The notes: generated by a model from the letters alone, not told the origin. 9,852 bases of DNA from SG8-40 sp035528435 (GCA_035528435.1 DATKYN010000199.1:1-9852); one strand, 5' to 3'. Shown: positions 1 through 6,580, numbered from the stretch's first letter. Made by a program: numbers and translations.

Positions 1-671
1 CTGCGGTGCGTATGCATACAGCCTTTCGGATTCCCGGTTGTGCCGGAGGTATACAGTATCGCGGCCAGATCGTCTGGTTGCGCGGTTCGTGGCTGCGGTG
101 AGCATTGCGCACCGAGGGCATCAACCCAGGTCACTACGCCGGCCTGGGACGCGCTCAGCCGTTGCTCGGTTACGAAAACGGGCACGGTAATGTCGGAGTC
201 GCCGGGCAGGTAATCGGCGTAACTGGCGACGACGAGGTGCTCGACCGTTTTTCCGATCAGTTGCCGGAAATGTTTGTAGACCTCCTGGCCGATCAGTGCA
301 GTAGTCGCGCCGCTGTCTGCCAGATAATGCACCAGCTCGTCGGTTACGTTCATCGGGCTCACCGGGACAACTACCGCGTCGGCTCGCAATATGGCGTAAT
401 AAGCGATGGCGAACTGCGGGCAGTTCTGCATGTCCAGCAGTACCCGATCGCCTTTGCGAATGCCGCAATTTTGCTGGAGGTATCCGGCGAGTGCGTCTAC
501 TTCAAGCTTGAGCCGGGCGTAACTCAGCTTGTTGTCATAGAAAATAAGGGCTGCCTTGTGGGGATACCGGGCGGCAGACACATCAAGATTGAACCCGAGC
601 GCAGTGGCCGGAGGTGTGAGGTGCCGCGGCAGATGCGTCGGCCAGCTATTCAAGTGTCTTTCATGCGTCAT
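1..671 (-). CDS. AMP-forming acyl-CoA ligase, second tandem copy (N-terminal part, runs off left edge)
   Basis: Partial gene: 223 codons are visible, read leftward from the ATG at 671 to the window edge. Members of this family (class I adenylate-forming, ANL superfamily) activate a carboxylic acid with ATP to an acyl-adenylate and then form the CoA thioester. The visible part ends just after the ATP-binding P-loop, YTSGTTGNPKG at residues 207-217, followed by CMHTH. Upstream it has LSYARL near 49-54, KGDRVLLDMQNCPQF at 73-87 and YYAILRADAVVVP at 91-103, all typical of the N-terminal subdomain. It closely resembles the complete gene that precedes it, and the P-loop falls at the same residue number in both. 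Its ATG overlaps the TGA of that gene as ATGA (668-671), implying co-transcription and probable translational coupling. The C-terminal catalytic lysine and substrate pocket lie outside the window, so activity and substrate cannot be judged. Confidence 0.93.
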   Translation of the reverse strand, partial: MTHERHLNSWPTHLPRHLTPPATALGFNLDVSAARYPHKAALIFYDNKLSYARLKLEVDALAGYLQQNCGIRKGDRVLLDMQNCPQFAIAYYAILRADAVVVPVSPMNVTDELVHYLADSGATTALIGQEVYKHFRQLIGKTVEHLVVASYADYLPGDSDITVPVFVTEQRLSASQAGVVTWVDALGAQCSPQPRTAQPDDLAAILYTSGTTGNPKGCMHTHR

Positions 672-2347
672 GTCCGTACCCTGTCTGTTCTCTGGTTTTC
701 CTGATCCTGCAGCAAGCGCCACCGGATTTTTCCGGTCGCCGACTTTGGCAGGCTTCGGGCAAACTCGATGACGCGCGGTACCTTGTAGGCCGCCATATGT
801 TCTCGCGCCCATTTGACGATGCTGGCGCCGTCGGTGCGAGTGTTCGCCGTATCTCGCAGGACCACGACCGCTTTTACCGTCTCTCCGCGGCGCGCATCGC
901 GCGACCCTATCACGCACACCTCATGGATGTCCGGGTGAGCATAAAGCATTGACTCGACCTCCGCTGGCCAAACCTTGAAACCAGACGCGTTGATCATGCG
1001 CTTCAGACGATCGACCAGGAAAAAGTAGCCATCCGGGTCGCAATAACCCAGATCTCCGGTCCGGAAAAAACGTTTGGCGTCGAGTTCGATGAACGCCGCG
1101 GCAGTCGCTTCGGGATTCTTCCAGTAACCCAGAAACAGCTGGGGGCCGCTGGAAACGATTTCTCCGACTTCGCCGGGCGGGCGTTGCGCCAGCGTATCCG
1201 GATCGATCACCCGCGAATCAGTGCTGCAGATCGGGATTCCGAGGCATTGTTGCTTCGCTCGCGATGGCGGATTGATATGCGTGGGCGCCATCGTCTCTGA
1301 TAAACCATATCCTTCCACATACGTAAGCCCGGTCAGTTCCTTGAGCCGTTGCGCCACGGATTGCGGCATGGCAGCTCCGCCCCCGCCAATATTCTCCAGG
1401 GAAGAAATGTCGTAGCGATGCAGTTCGGGATTGGCAAGGAAATCGATGGCCATGGTCGCTATATTGGTCCACGCGCTGATCCGGTGGCGTTGAATCAGGC
1501 GTGCGGCGATGTCGCGATCCCAGCGCGTCATCAAAACGATCGTTGAGCCGCGATAGAGCGGCCCGTTCATGCTGCTTTGCATGCCGGTAACGTGAAACAG
1601 GGGAAGCGTTGCCAGTACCCTCGCATCGTCTTCCGTGCTTATCCACAGAGCGCCTGCCAGAATGCTGCTCATAACAGTGCTGTGGGTGTGGACGCAACCC
1701 TTTGGCTGCCCGGTTGTTCCAGAAGTGTAGGGCATCACACATTTGTCGCTGCCATGGATGACGAGTTGTTCCGGCGGCAGTTGCGCTGCCAGGGCGTCGC
1801 GCCAGAGCACTACGCCGGGCCCAATGATCTCTTCAGGCGCGGCAGCCGCCGCCTCAGGCAGTTCTTCACTGGCTGGTTCACCAGCGTACTCGGCGTAGCT
1901 CGCAACGATTATGTGGTCGAGCACACCTTCTTGCAGTAGCGGTGCAGCCAATGGATACAGTTCCTGGGCTGTCAGCATTGTCCGGGCGTCGCTGTCGGCG
2001 ACGAAATGACGCAACTCACCGGTGAGATTCATGGGATTGACCGGCACCACCATCGCGCCGGCTCGCAGGATCGCGTAGTAAGCGATGATGAACTGCGGAC
2101 AGTTCTGCATGTTCAGTAGCACCCGATCGCCTTTGCGTACCGCACAGCGTTGCTGTAGAAACCCGGCAACGAGATCGACCTGGCCTTTCAATTCGGAATA
2201 GCTTAGCGACGCGCCATAAAAGACGATTGCCGGCTTGCCGGGGTGTTGTGCGGCAGATGCCTCGAGATTCGCGTGGATGCTCCGGTCAGGGATTTCGATC
2301 GTCCTCGGGACGCCGTCCGGCCAGAATTTGAAATGTTTCGCTTCCAC
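668..2347 (-). CDS. AMP-forming acyl-CoA ligase, medium/long-chain fatty acid type, complete copy
   Basis: A complete class I adenylate-forming enzyme of 559 residues, the usual length for fatty acid or aryl acid CoA ligases. It would convert a free acid, ATP and CoA to acyl-CoA, AMP and pyrophosphate in the cytoplasm. Visible motifs in order are the P-loop YTSGTTGQPKG (207-217), YGLSET (347-352), the FRTGDLG motif with D432, the hinge region around D446-R447, and the C-terminal SATGKIRW with catalytic lysine K540. All key residues are present. The open frame extends upstream into the divergent reductase gene. I chose the GTG at 2347 because family members begin close to the KHFKFWP segment, and because this start places the P-loop at the same residue number as in the neighbouring paralog. 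CTG at 2350 is an alternative, and there is no clear Shine-Dalgarno. It is the first gene of a pair, overlapping the next by 4 bases. The acid substrate cannot be deduced. Confidence 0.95.
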   Translation of the reverse strand: MEAKHFKFWPDGVPRTIEIPDRSIHANLEASAAQHPGKPAIVFYGASLSYSELKGQVDLVAGFLQQRCAVRKGDRVLLNMQNCPQFIIAYYAILRAGAMVVPVNPMNLTGELRHFVADSDARTMLTAQELYPLAAPLLQEGVLDHIIVASYAEYAGEPASEELPEAAAAAPEEIIGPGVVLWRDALAAQLPPEQLVIHGSDKCVMPYTSGTTGQPKGCVHTHSTVMSSILAGALWISTEDDARVLATLPLFHVTGMQSSMNGPLYRGSTIVLMTRWDRDIAARLIQRHRISAWTNIATMAIDFLANPELHRYDISSLENIGGGGAAMPQSVAQRLKELTGLTYVEGYGLSETMAPTHINPPSRAKQQCLGIPICSTDSRVIDPDTLAQRPPGEVGEIVSSGPQLFLGYWKNPEATAAAFIELDAKRFFRTGDLGYCDPDGYFFLVDRLKRMINASGFKVWPAEVESMLYAHPDIHEVCVIGSRDARRGETVKAVVVLRDTANTRTDGASIVKWAREHMAAYKVPRVIEFARSLPKSATGKIRWRLLQDQENQRTDRVRT

Positions 2348-2397
2348 CAGTGATCGATTTGTTTGCGGTTGGGAAATTCTAGCCCGGTCCGCGCTTG

Positions 2398-2437
2398 TAT
2401 ACTCGCGGTTTGTTCCCGAATCGAACTGAAATAGGAG
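2398..2437 (+). promoter_or_regulatory. Candidate -10 element and ribosome binding site for the reductase gene
   Basis: TATACT at 2398-2403 is a good match to a sigma70 -10 box, and AGGAG at 2433-2437 is a good Shine-Dalgarno six bases before the ATG at 2444. No convincing -35 box lies 16-18 bases upstream, so an activator might be needed or the -10 could be fortuitous. The divergent gap (2348-2443, 96 bp) must also hold the promoter of the minus-strand ligases. A TAGAAT on that strand (2381-2376) is the best -10 candidate there, again without a clear -35. Confidence 0.4.
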
Positions 2438-2443
2438 CTGGAT

Positions 2444-3202
2444 ATGAATGGAAGTTTTCTCGAAGGTAAGACGGCAGTGGTCACGGGCGCCAGCCGTGGT
2501 CTTGGCCGGGCAATGGCCCTGGCCCTGGGTGGCGCCGGTGCCAGGCTTGCCCTGGTGGGTCGGGACCAGGAGAAACTTGCCGAAACGCAAGCCCTCGCCA
2601 AAGACAAGGGCATTGAGTCAGAAATCTATATCTGCGACGTGCGTGAGGAAGCTCAGGTGTTAAAGCTGGAGCAGGAGGTCAAACAGCGGTTCGGAAACGT
2701 GCATATCCTGATCAATAATGCCGGCACCGCGATACGAAAGAACCTCGTCGATTTCAGCATGGACGAGTGGCGCGAGGTTATTGATACCAACCTGACGGGT
2801 GTGTTTCTCGTCTCGCGGGCATTTGTTCCGCATATGCAGGCAAATAAGTGGGGGCGCGTAATCAACATCACTTCGATCATGGCGCGTGTTGGCAGTGCTG
2901 GCCGTGCCGCGTATTGCGCGACCAAGTCCGGTGTGCTCGCGATCACCAAATCAATGGCCTTGGAGCACGTCGGAGAGGGCATCAACGTCGTCGCAATCAG
3001 TCCGGGGTTCTATGCAACCGATCTGACTGCTCCGCTGCGCGCCGATGCGCAAAAGAACGCCGGAATTATGGAAGCTGTTCCAGCGCGTCGCTGGGGCGAG
3101 CCGAAGGAAATCGGCGATATTGCCCTGTTTCTGTGCTCGGAAGGCGCATCCTATATTACCGGGACGGATCTGCTCTCGGATGGGGGCTGGGTCGCGCAGT
3201 AA
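2444..3202 (+). CDS. Short-chain dehydrogenase/reductase (classical SDR, FabG-like)
   Basis: A 252-residue NAD(P)-dependent oxidoreductase of the classical SDR family, with the standard length of about 250. The Rossmann cofactor loop is TGASRGLG (14-21), followed by D65-V66, NNAG (91-94) and the catalytic tetrad N116, S144, Y157 and K161 (YCATK). The PG at 187-188 and the C-terminal SDGG turn are also typical. R40 directly after the second beta strand hints at NADPH preference, which is inference only. Start ATG at 2444 is supported by AGGAG six bases upstream and by TGxxxGxG sitting at the usual distance from the N-terminus. It is divergent from the acyl-CoA ligases, so it may act on a related acyl or hydroxy-acid intermediate. 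SDR substrates cannot be read from sequence: 3-oxoacyl-ACP/CoA reductase, gluconate 5-dehydrogenase-like and other alcohol dehydrogenase roles are all possible. Confidence 0.95.
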   Translation: MNGSFLEGKTAVVTGASRGLGRAMALALGGAGARLALVGRDQEKLAETQALAKDKGIESEIYICDVREEAQVLKLEQEVKQRFGNVHILINNAGTAIRKNLVDFSMDEWREVIDTNLTGVFLVSRAFVPHMQANKWGRVINITSIMARVGSAGRAAYCATKSGVLAITKSMALEHVGEGINVVAISPGFYATDLTAPLRADAQKNAGIMEAVPARRWGEPKEIGDIALFLCSEGASYITGTDLLSDGGWVAQ

Positions 3203-3441
3203 TCAATGGCTCAATGGTAAATCGCTCGTTATTGATTGGTATGGCGTTGACGGGGCGCACTGGGAAGCCGGCATCAGTGCGCAAGCCTCGTTGGCAGCGC
3301 CCTCTGCGCCATTGGCAATTGTTGCCCGAAGGTCAGTGTTTCAGGGCGCAACTCGCAATCGGGATATGCAGAGGCGCTCGCGCAATTGCGGTGATCCGCT
3401 ACAGCCCTTTTTTTCATGCTCAACCGGTTGATAGGTAATAG
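3203..3441. other. Intergenic region between the reductase and dadA; no gene recognised
   Basis: These 239 bases hold no recognisable coding region on either strand. The heptamer TCAATGG occurs twice in a row just after the reductase stop, and AATCAAT at its start can pair with ATTGATT about 20 bases downstream. There is no T-run, so this is not a convincing terminator. AGG at 3433-3435 is the probable ribosome binding site for dadA. I saw no good promoter for dadA, so it may be read through from the reductase or have a weak or regulated promoter here. Confidence 0.5.
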
Positions 3442-4689
3442 ATGAAAGTCCTTGTTCTGGGTGCCGGCGTCGTCGGCGTGACGAGCGCGTGGTACCTTGC
3501 CAAAGCAGGCCACGAAGTCACGGTAATCGATCGCGAACCCGCCGCCGGAATGGAGACCAGTTTTGCCAACGGTGGGCAAATATCGGTGAGCCAGGCAGAG
3601 CCGTGGGCCAATCCTGGTGCACCTGCCAAGATCATTAAGTGGCTGGGGCGAGAGGATGCACCCTTGATTTTTCGACTGCGCGCCGACGCGCGGCAGTGGT
3701 CATGGGGACTTCTTTTTCTGCTGGAATGTCTGCCCTGGCGCACCCGGGCGAATACGCTGCGGATTCTGCGCCTGGCGATTAATAGCCGGGCCCGCTTGCA
3801 GGCGCTGCGGCGCGAAACCGGTATCGAGTACGATCACCTTGAGAAGGGCATTCTTCAGATCCACACCGACGAAAAGGAGTTCGAGGGCGCACGCGCGCGC
3901 CTGGGTATACTGCTATCGCACGGACTTGCAGTCTCCGCCAGAACACGGGCGCAAGCGCTGACGATCGAACCGGCTCTGGGTCAATCGCAGCTGAAGATCG
4001 TTGGTGCAACTTATGCCGCTGACGACGAATCAGGTGACGCGTACCTGTTCACTCAACGCCTTGCCGAGCTCGCTGGCCGGCAGGGCGTAACGTTTGGGTT
4101 TGACGTTGAAGTTGACCGCCTGTTAGCGGAGGGTGATGCGGTTCGGGGTGTCGCGGTCCGGGCCGGTGGGCGCAGGGAGGTTTTGAGTGCCGATGCCTAT
4201 GTCGTTTCGATGGGGAGTTACAGCCCGTTTCTTTTGTCACCGGTTGGTATCCATGTGCCGGTTTATCCGGTAAAGGGTTATTCCGTTACCGCACCGGTTA
4301 CCGATACGGCTGCCGCGCCGAGTGTTTGCATCACCGACGAGAACGGCAAGATCGCAATGACGCGGCTTGGCGATCGGCTTCGCATGGCAGGCACCGCGGA
4401 GGTGTCGGGTTACGACGCATCGATCAGCGAAGCGCGCTGTGCGGGGATTGCCAGTCGCGTGAAGCAGATTTTTCCGAACGCCGTGGATTTTGGCAAGCTC
4501 AGAAAGTGGGCCGGATTGCGCCCGACAACGCCGGCCAATGTTCCCCTGATTGGCCGGACGCGATATTCCAACCTGTATCTGAATACCGGGCACGGCACCC
4601 TTGGCTGGACGCTGGCCTGCGGTTCGGGTGCCGCCGTCGCCGATTTGATCAGCGAGCGTCAGCCTGAAGTCGATTTTCCGTTCCTATAG
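3442..4689 (+). CDS. dadA: D-amino acid dehydrogenase, FAD-dependent (DadA)
   Basis: A 415-residue flavoprotein of the DAO/DadA family. It oxidatively deaminates D-amino acids, classically D-alanine, to the 2-oxo acid and ammonia, passing electrons to the respiratory quinone pool at the inner membrane. The N-terminal dinucleotide-binding fold has LGAGVVG (6-12) with the acidic residue D30 ending the second strand in EVTVIDREP. ETSFANGGQIS (38-48) is the signature segment of this family, and NTGHGTLGWTLACGSG (381-396) is the strongly conserved C-terminal FAD-binding stretch. The whole chain matches my memory of E. coli DadA closely, but it ends about 17 residues earlier, lacking that protein's tail. 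The start ATG has AGG six bases upstream. No alanine racemase gene (dadX) is beside it, unlike the classical dad operon, so it may serve general D-amino acid catabolism. Related glycine or proline-type oxidases are less likely. Confidence 0.93.
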   Translation: MKVLVLGAGVVGVTSAWYLAKAGHEVTVIDREPAAGMETSFANGGQISVSQAEPWANPGAPAKIIKWLGREDAPLIFRLRADARQWSWGLLFLLECLPWRTRANTLRILRLAINSRARLQALRRETGIEYDHLEKGILQIHTDEKEFEGARARLGILLSHGLAVSARTRAQALTIEPALGQSQLKIVGATYAADDESGDAYLFTQRLAELAGRQGVTFGFDVEVDRLLAEGDAVRGVAVRAGGRREVLSADAYVVSMGSYSPFLLSPVGIHVPVYPVKGYSVTAPVTDTAAAPSVCITDENGKIAMTRLGDRLRMAGTAEVSGYDASISEARCAGIASRVKQIFPNAVDFGKLRKWAGLRPTTPANVPLIGRTRYSNLYLNTGHGTLGWTLACGSGAAVADLISERQPEVDFPFL

Positions 4690-4705
4690 CTGGCGAACGG
4701 GCGTA

Positions 4706-4720
4706 GCGGCTTCATGCCGC
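4706..4720. terminator. Weak hairpin between convergent dadA and cytochrome c4
   Basis: GCGGC-TTCAT-GCCGC forms a perfect 5 bp stem with a 5-base loop in the 45 bp gap between two convergent genes. TTTT follows ten bases later, not immediately, so it is at best a weak bidirectional terminator. The position between gene ends is the main support. Confidence 0.3.
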
Positions 4721-4734
4721 ACCGATTCCGGGTT

Positions 4735-5301
4735 TTACTTTCCCGCCAGGTAGTGTGACAGAAACTTGATCTGTTCATCGGTCAGGCCGCTCATGAGTTC
4801 GGCCTTCAGGCCGTTGTCATTGGTGCGCTTGCCGTCGCGAAAATACTTCATTTGATTGACCAGGTATGTGCGGTTCTGTCGGGCCAGCCTCGGGATCACT
4901 TCGGCGCCGCGATAATTCTTCTGATGGCAACTCGCGCAGTTCAGTTCAGTGGCGATCTTTTCGCCCTTGGCAGCTAGTTCCTTGTCAACGCCTCGCGGAC
5001 GCTTCAGGAATTCATCCGCGTAGTATTCTCCGAGCACGTGTACATCCTCTTCAGTCAGTACGCCGGCCATGGGTGCCATCTGCGAGTTCTTTCGCGCACC
5101 GGATTTATAGTCCATCAGTTGTTTGACCAGGTAAGCCTTATGCTGCCCGGCAAGGCTGGGATACTGTCCCGAGGCGTTGCCGTCTTCGCCGTGACAGCGC
5201 GAGCAGGACCCAATGAGTTGTTGGGCCGTCTTCGTTTGACCGAATGCATTGGTCGCGAGCAAGGCGACGGTCACGACTGGCAGCAGGTATCTGATGAGCA
5301 T
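4735..5301 (-). CDS. Diheme cytochrome c4-type protein, periplasmic
   Basis: A 188-residue secreted diheme c-type cytochrome. Residues 1-21 form a Sec signal peptide (a short charged start, a hydrophobic core LLPVVTVALLAT, cleavage probably after AFG before QTKT). Two heme attachment motifs follow, CSRCH (33-37) and CASCH (122-126), one in each half of the protein, giving the two-domain repeat of cytochrome c4. Likely axial methionines are in QMAPMAG (M75 or M78) and LMSGLTDEQI (M170). Each half also repeats YLVKQLMDYKSGAR / YLVNQMKYFRDGKR, as expected from internal duplication. Cytochrome c4 carries electrons from the bc1 complex to terminal oxidases in the periplasm. The total length and heme spacing fit the family well. 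The gene converges on dadA and is divergent from the peroxiredoxin gene across a long gap. The Shine-Dalgarno is weak (GGGAT), about a dozen bases upstream. Confidence 0.93.
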   Translation of the reverse strand: MLIRYLLPVVTVALLATNAFGQTKTAQQLIGSCSRCHGEDGNASGQYPSLAGQHKAYLVKQLMDYKSGARKNSQMAPMAGVLTEEDVHVLGEYYADEFLKRPRGVDKELAAKGEKIATELNCASCHQKNYRGAEVIPRLARQNRTYLVNQMKYFRDGKRTNDNGLKAELMSGLTDEQIKFLSHYLAGK

Positions 5302-5380
5302 GTGAACAAAATCCCGTAATGGCGTTGGATCAACGCGTGTACATTTTTCGCGCCGACGATAGTTTTCTTGTTAGCCCTGC

Positions 5381-5410
5381 ATTATCCAATGCTTGAACGG
5401 GCTGGCACAA
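5381..5410 (-). promoter_or_regulatory. Candidate sigma70 promoter for cytochrome c4
   Basis: Read on the minus strand, TTGTGC (5410-5405) and GATAAT (5386-5381) are separated by 18 bases. The -10 matches consensus at five of six positions, the -35 only at three. Transcription would begin near 5374, leaving a leader of about 70 bases before the ATG at 5301. The candidate overlaps one copy of the 27-base imperfect repeat. Confidence 0.35.
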
Positions 5411-5477
5411 GCCCGGCCGGACAACCGGGAGGCACTTGAGTGTCCCTGCGCTGATGGTGGGTATGTGGCCGCCGGAA

Positions 5478-5504
5478 AGTTTTCTTGTCCCCCGGACTGT
5501 ATCC
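5478..5504. repeat. Second copy of a 27 bp imperfect direct repeat (first copy 5361-5387)
   Basis: Both copies begin with the identical 11-mer AGTTTTCTTGT and end with TATCC at the same distance; 19 of 27 positions agree by eye. The starts are 117 bases apart. The first copy covers the proposed -10 of the cytochrome c4 gene, so the repeat may be a duplicated promoter or a regulator site. This is inference from position only. Confidence 0.45.
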
Positions 5505-5631
5505 CGTTACCGCAGATCAAATGGATACCGTAGATCGATTCCGTGGCAAGTACGTGCTGCCGCCCGATCTGCTTCGCTTGGCTAAGGGCCCGAGCGCGGC
5601 GGTTTGCAAGGTGCGTTGCGGATCTCTCCCG

Positions 5632-5647
5632 GTAAGACTATTCTTAC
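5632..5647. promoter_or_regulatory. Perfect 16 bp palindrome upstream of the peroxiredoxin gene
   Basis: GTAAGA-CTAT-TCTTAC is an exact inverted repeat with six-base arms. It overlaps a poor promoter-like pair on the plus strand, TTGCGG (5616-5621) and TATTCT (5639-5644) with 17 bases between them. If that pair is used, the palindrome would sit on the -10 as an operator would, with a leader of about 150 bases before the peroxiredoxin ATG. It does not match the OxyR pattern. Confidence 0.3.
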
Positions 5648-5793
5648 GCCCCCGATCCGGACAGATTGGCCGGTACAGGAAAACGCGTTTCAGCGGGGCC
5701 ACGAAGCACATTATTGGTACCCAGGTGTTGTGTCGGCCAACATTCATTTGCGCGAGCGCGCGACGGCTGGGCGTTCGATAACCAGAGTCTTCC

Positions 5794-5800
5794 AAGGAGG
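5794..5800 (+). promoter_or_regulatory. Strong ribosome binding site of the peroxiredoxin gene
   Basis: AAGGAGG lies four bases before ATG 5805. It decides the start against upstream in-frame candidates such as the ATG at 5604, which has no comparable site. It is the best Shine-Dalgarno in the window. Confidence 0.85.
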
Positions 5801-5804
5801 ATAT

Positions 5805-6467
5805 ATGTCTTTACGAATTAATGATGAGGCGCCGAATTTCAAGGCAAAAACCACCCAGGGAGAGATCGATTTTCACAGCTGGATCGGTGATGGCTGGGCA
5901 ATTCTGTTCTCGCACCCTAAAGATTTCACACCGGTGTGCACGACAGAGCTCGGATACATGGCCAAACTGGAGCCGGAATTCAGCAAGCGTAATTGCAAGA
6001 TTATCGGTTTGAGTGTCGACCCGGTCGATAACCACGAAAAGTGGGCCAAAGACATCGAAGAAACCCAGGGTGCCAAAGTCAACTATCCGATGATCGGTGA
6101 CAGTGATCTCAACGTTGCCAAGCTATACAACATGTTGCCAGCAGCGGAGTCAGGTACGTCCGAAGGTCGCACCGCGGCCACCAATGCCACAGTACGCTCT
6201 GTTTTCATCATCGGCCCGGACAAGAAAATCAAACTGATGCTGACCTACCCGATGACGACCGGCCGAAATTTTGATGAAATTCTTCGGGTGCTGGATTCGA
6301 TGCAACTTACCGGAAAGCACAAGGTGGCGACGCCGGTGAACTGGAAGAACGGTGACGACGTCATTATTGTCCCTGCTGTTTCGGACGACGATGCAAAGAA
6401 AATGTTTCCCGGTGGCTGGAAGACAATCAAGCCTTACCTGCGACTGGTCAAGCAGCCCGGTGACTAG
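5805..6467 (+). CDS. 1-Cys peroxiredoxin, Prx6 family
   Basis: A 220-residue thiol peroxidase of the Prx6 (1-Cys) family, which reduces hydrogen peroxide, alkyl and possibly phospholipid hydroperoxides in the cytoplasm. The active-site motif HPKDFTPVCTTE gives the catalytic set P38, T42 and C45, with the conserved arginine at R131 in ATVRSVFIIGPDKK. The C-terminal extension with ATPVNWKNGDDVIIVPAVS and FPGGWKTIKPYLRL is diagnostic of Prx6 and absent from the short AhpC-type proteins. A further cysteine at 64 is not at the usual resolving position. Start ATG 5805 is set by a near-perfect AAGGAGG at 5794-5800. The frame is open further upstream, but the added residues do not resemble peroxiredoxin. 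It is a single-gene unit with a strong terminator behind it, and the excellent ribosome binding site suggests high expression. The 5' region carries a palindrome that might serve regulation. Confidence 0.96.
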   Translation: MSLRINDEAPNFKAKTTQGEIDFHSWIGDGWAILFSHPKDFTPVCTTELGYMAKLEPEFSKRNCKIIGLSVDPVDNHEKWAKDIEETQGAKVNYPMIGDSDLNVAKLYNMLPAAESGTSEGRTAATNATVRSVFIIGPDKKIKLMLTYPMTTGRNFDEILRVLDSMQLTGKHKVATPVNWKNGDDVIIVPAVSDDDAKKMFPGGWKTIKPYLRLVKQPGD

Positions 6468-6483
6468 ACAAAGTGCCGTACGT

Positions 6484-6521
6484 AACGCCCGTGACACCTG
6501 TCGCGGGCGTTTTGTTTTTTT
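6484..6521 (+). terminator. Rho-independent terminator after the peroxiredoxin gene
   Basis: A hairpin with outer arms AACGCCCG and CGGGCGTT (8 perfect pairs), continuing inward through one G-T wobble and further pairs to a loop of about four bases, spans 6484-6511. It runs directly into TTTTGTTTTTTT. It starts 17 bases after the peroxiredoxin stop, so that gene is transcribed separately from the flavoprotein gene downstream. Confidence 0.92.
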
Positions 6522-6580
6522 GGGTGCGTGTCTGTGTGTAACGCGCGCCAGAGTTACGAACCATGCGGGGACGAAACGAT

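Larger units (their letters stand above)
5302..5804. other. 503 bp divergent intergenic region with repeats and palindromes
   Basis: This is the longest gap in the window, and no gene is recognised in it. It holds an imperfect 27-base repeat (5361-5387 and 5478-5504, sharing AGTTTTCTTGT and a terminal TATCC), a hairpin CGGGCT-GGCACA-AGCCCG (about 5398-5415), two near-identical copies of TACCGYAGATCRA 18 bases apart (from about 5508 and 5526), and a perfect palindrome GTAAGA-CTAT-TCTTAC (5632-5647). Open frames exist on both strands, but none has a ribosome binding site together with a recognisable product. The region must contain the promoters of the cytochrome c4 gene (minus) and the peroxiredoxin gene (plus). 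Confidence 0.6.

Noticed and set aside
2348..2590. Upstream extension of the complete acyl-CoA ligase to a start at 2590
   Set aside because: It would run through the divergent reductase gene and its ribosome binding site, and the extra 81 residues do not match the family. The GTG at 2347 fits the family start.
5403..5418. TGGCAC followed by GC at sigma54 spacing (GG-N10-GC) on the plus strand
   Set aside because: Only the -24 half matches well; the -12 half is CCGGCC rather than TTGCA. The sequence lies within a GC hairpin (CGGGCT-GGCACA-AGCCCG), and it is nearly 400 bases from the next gene.
5521..5781. Plus-strand open frame starting MDTVDRFRGKYVLPPDLLRL in the peroxiredoxin upstream region
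   Set aside because: The first 30 codons look somewhat protein-like, but there is no ribosome binding site, no family resemblance, and the later part is arginine-rich in the manner of a random frame. I do not call it a gene.
5604..5804. In-frame upstream extension of the peroxiredoxin, starting at ATG 5604
   Set aside because: The added 67 residues do not resemble any peroxiredoxin, while ATG 5805 has a near-perfect AAGGAGG and the correct family N-terminus.
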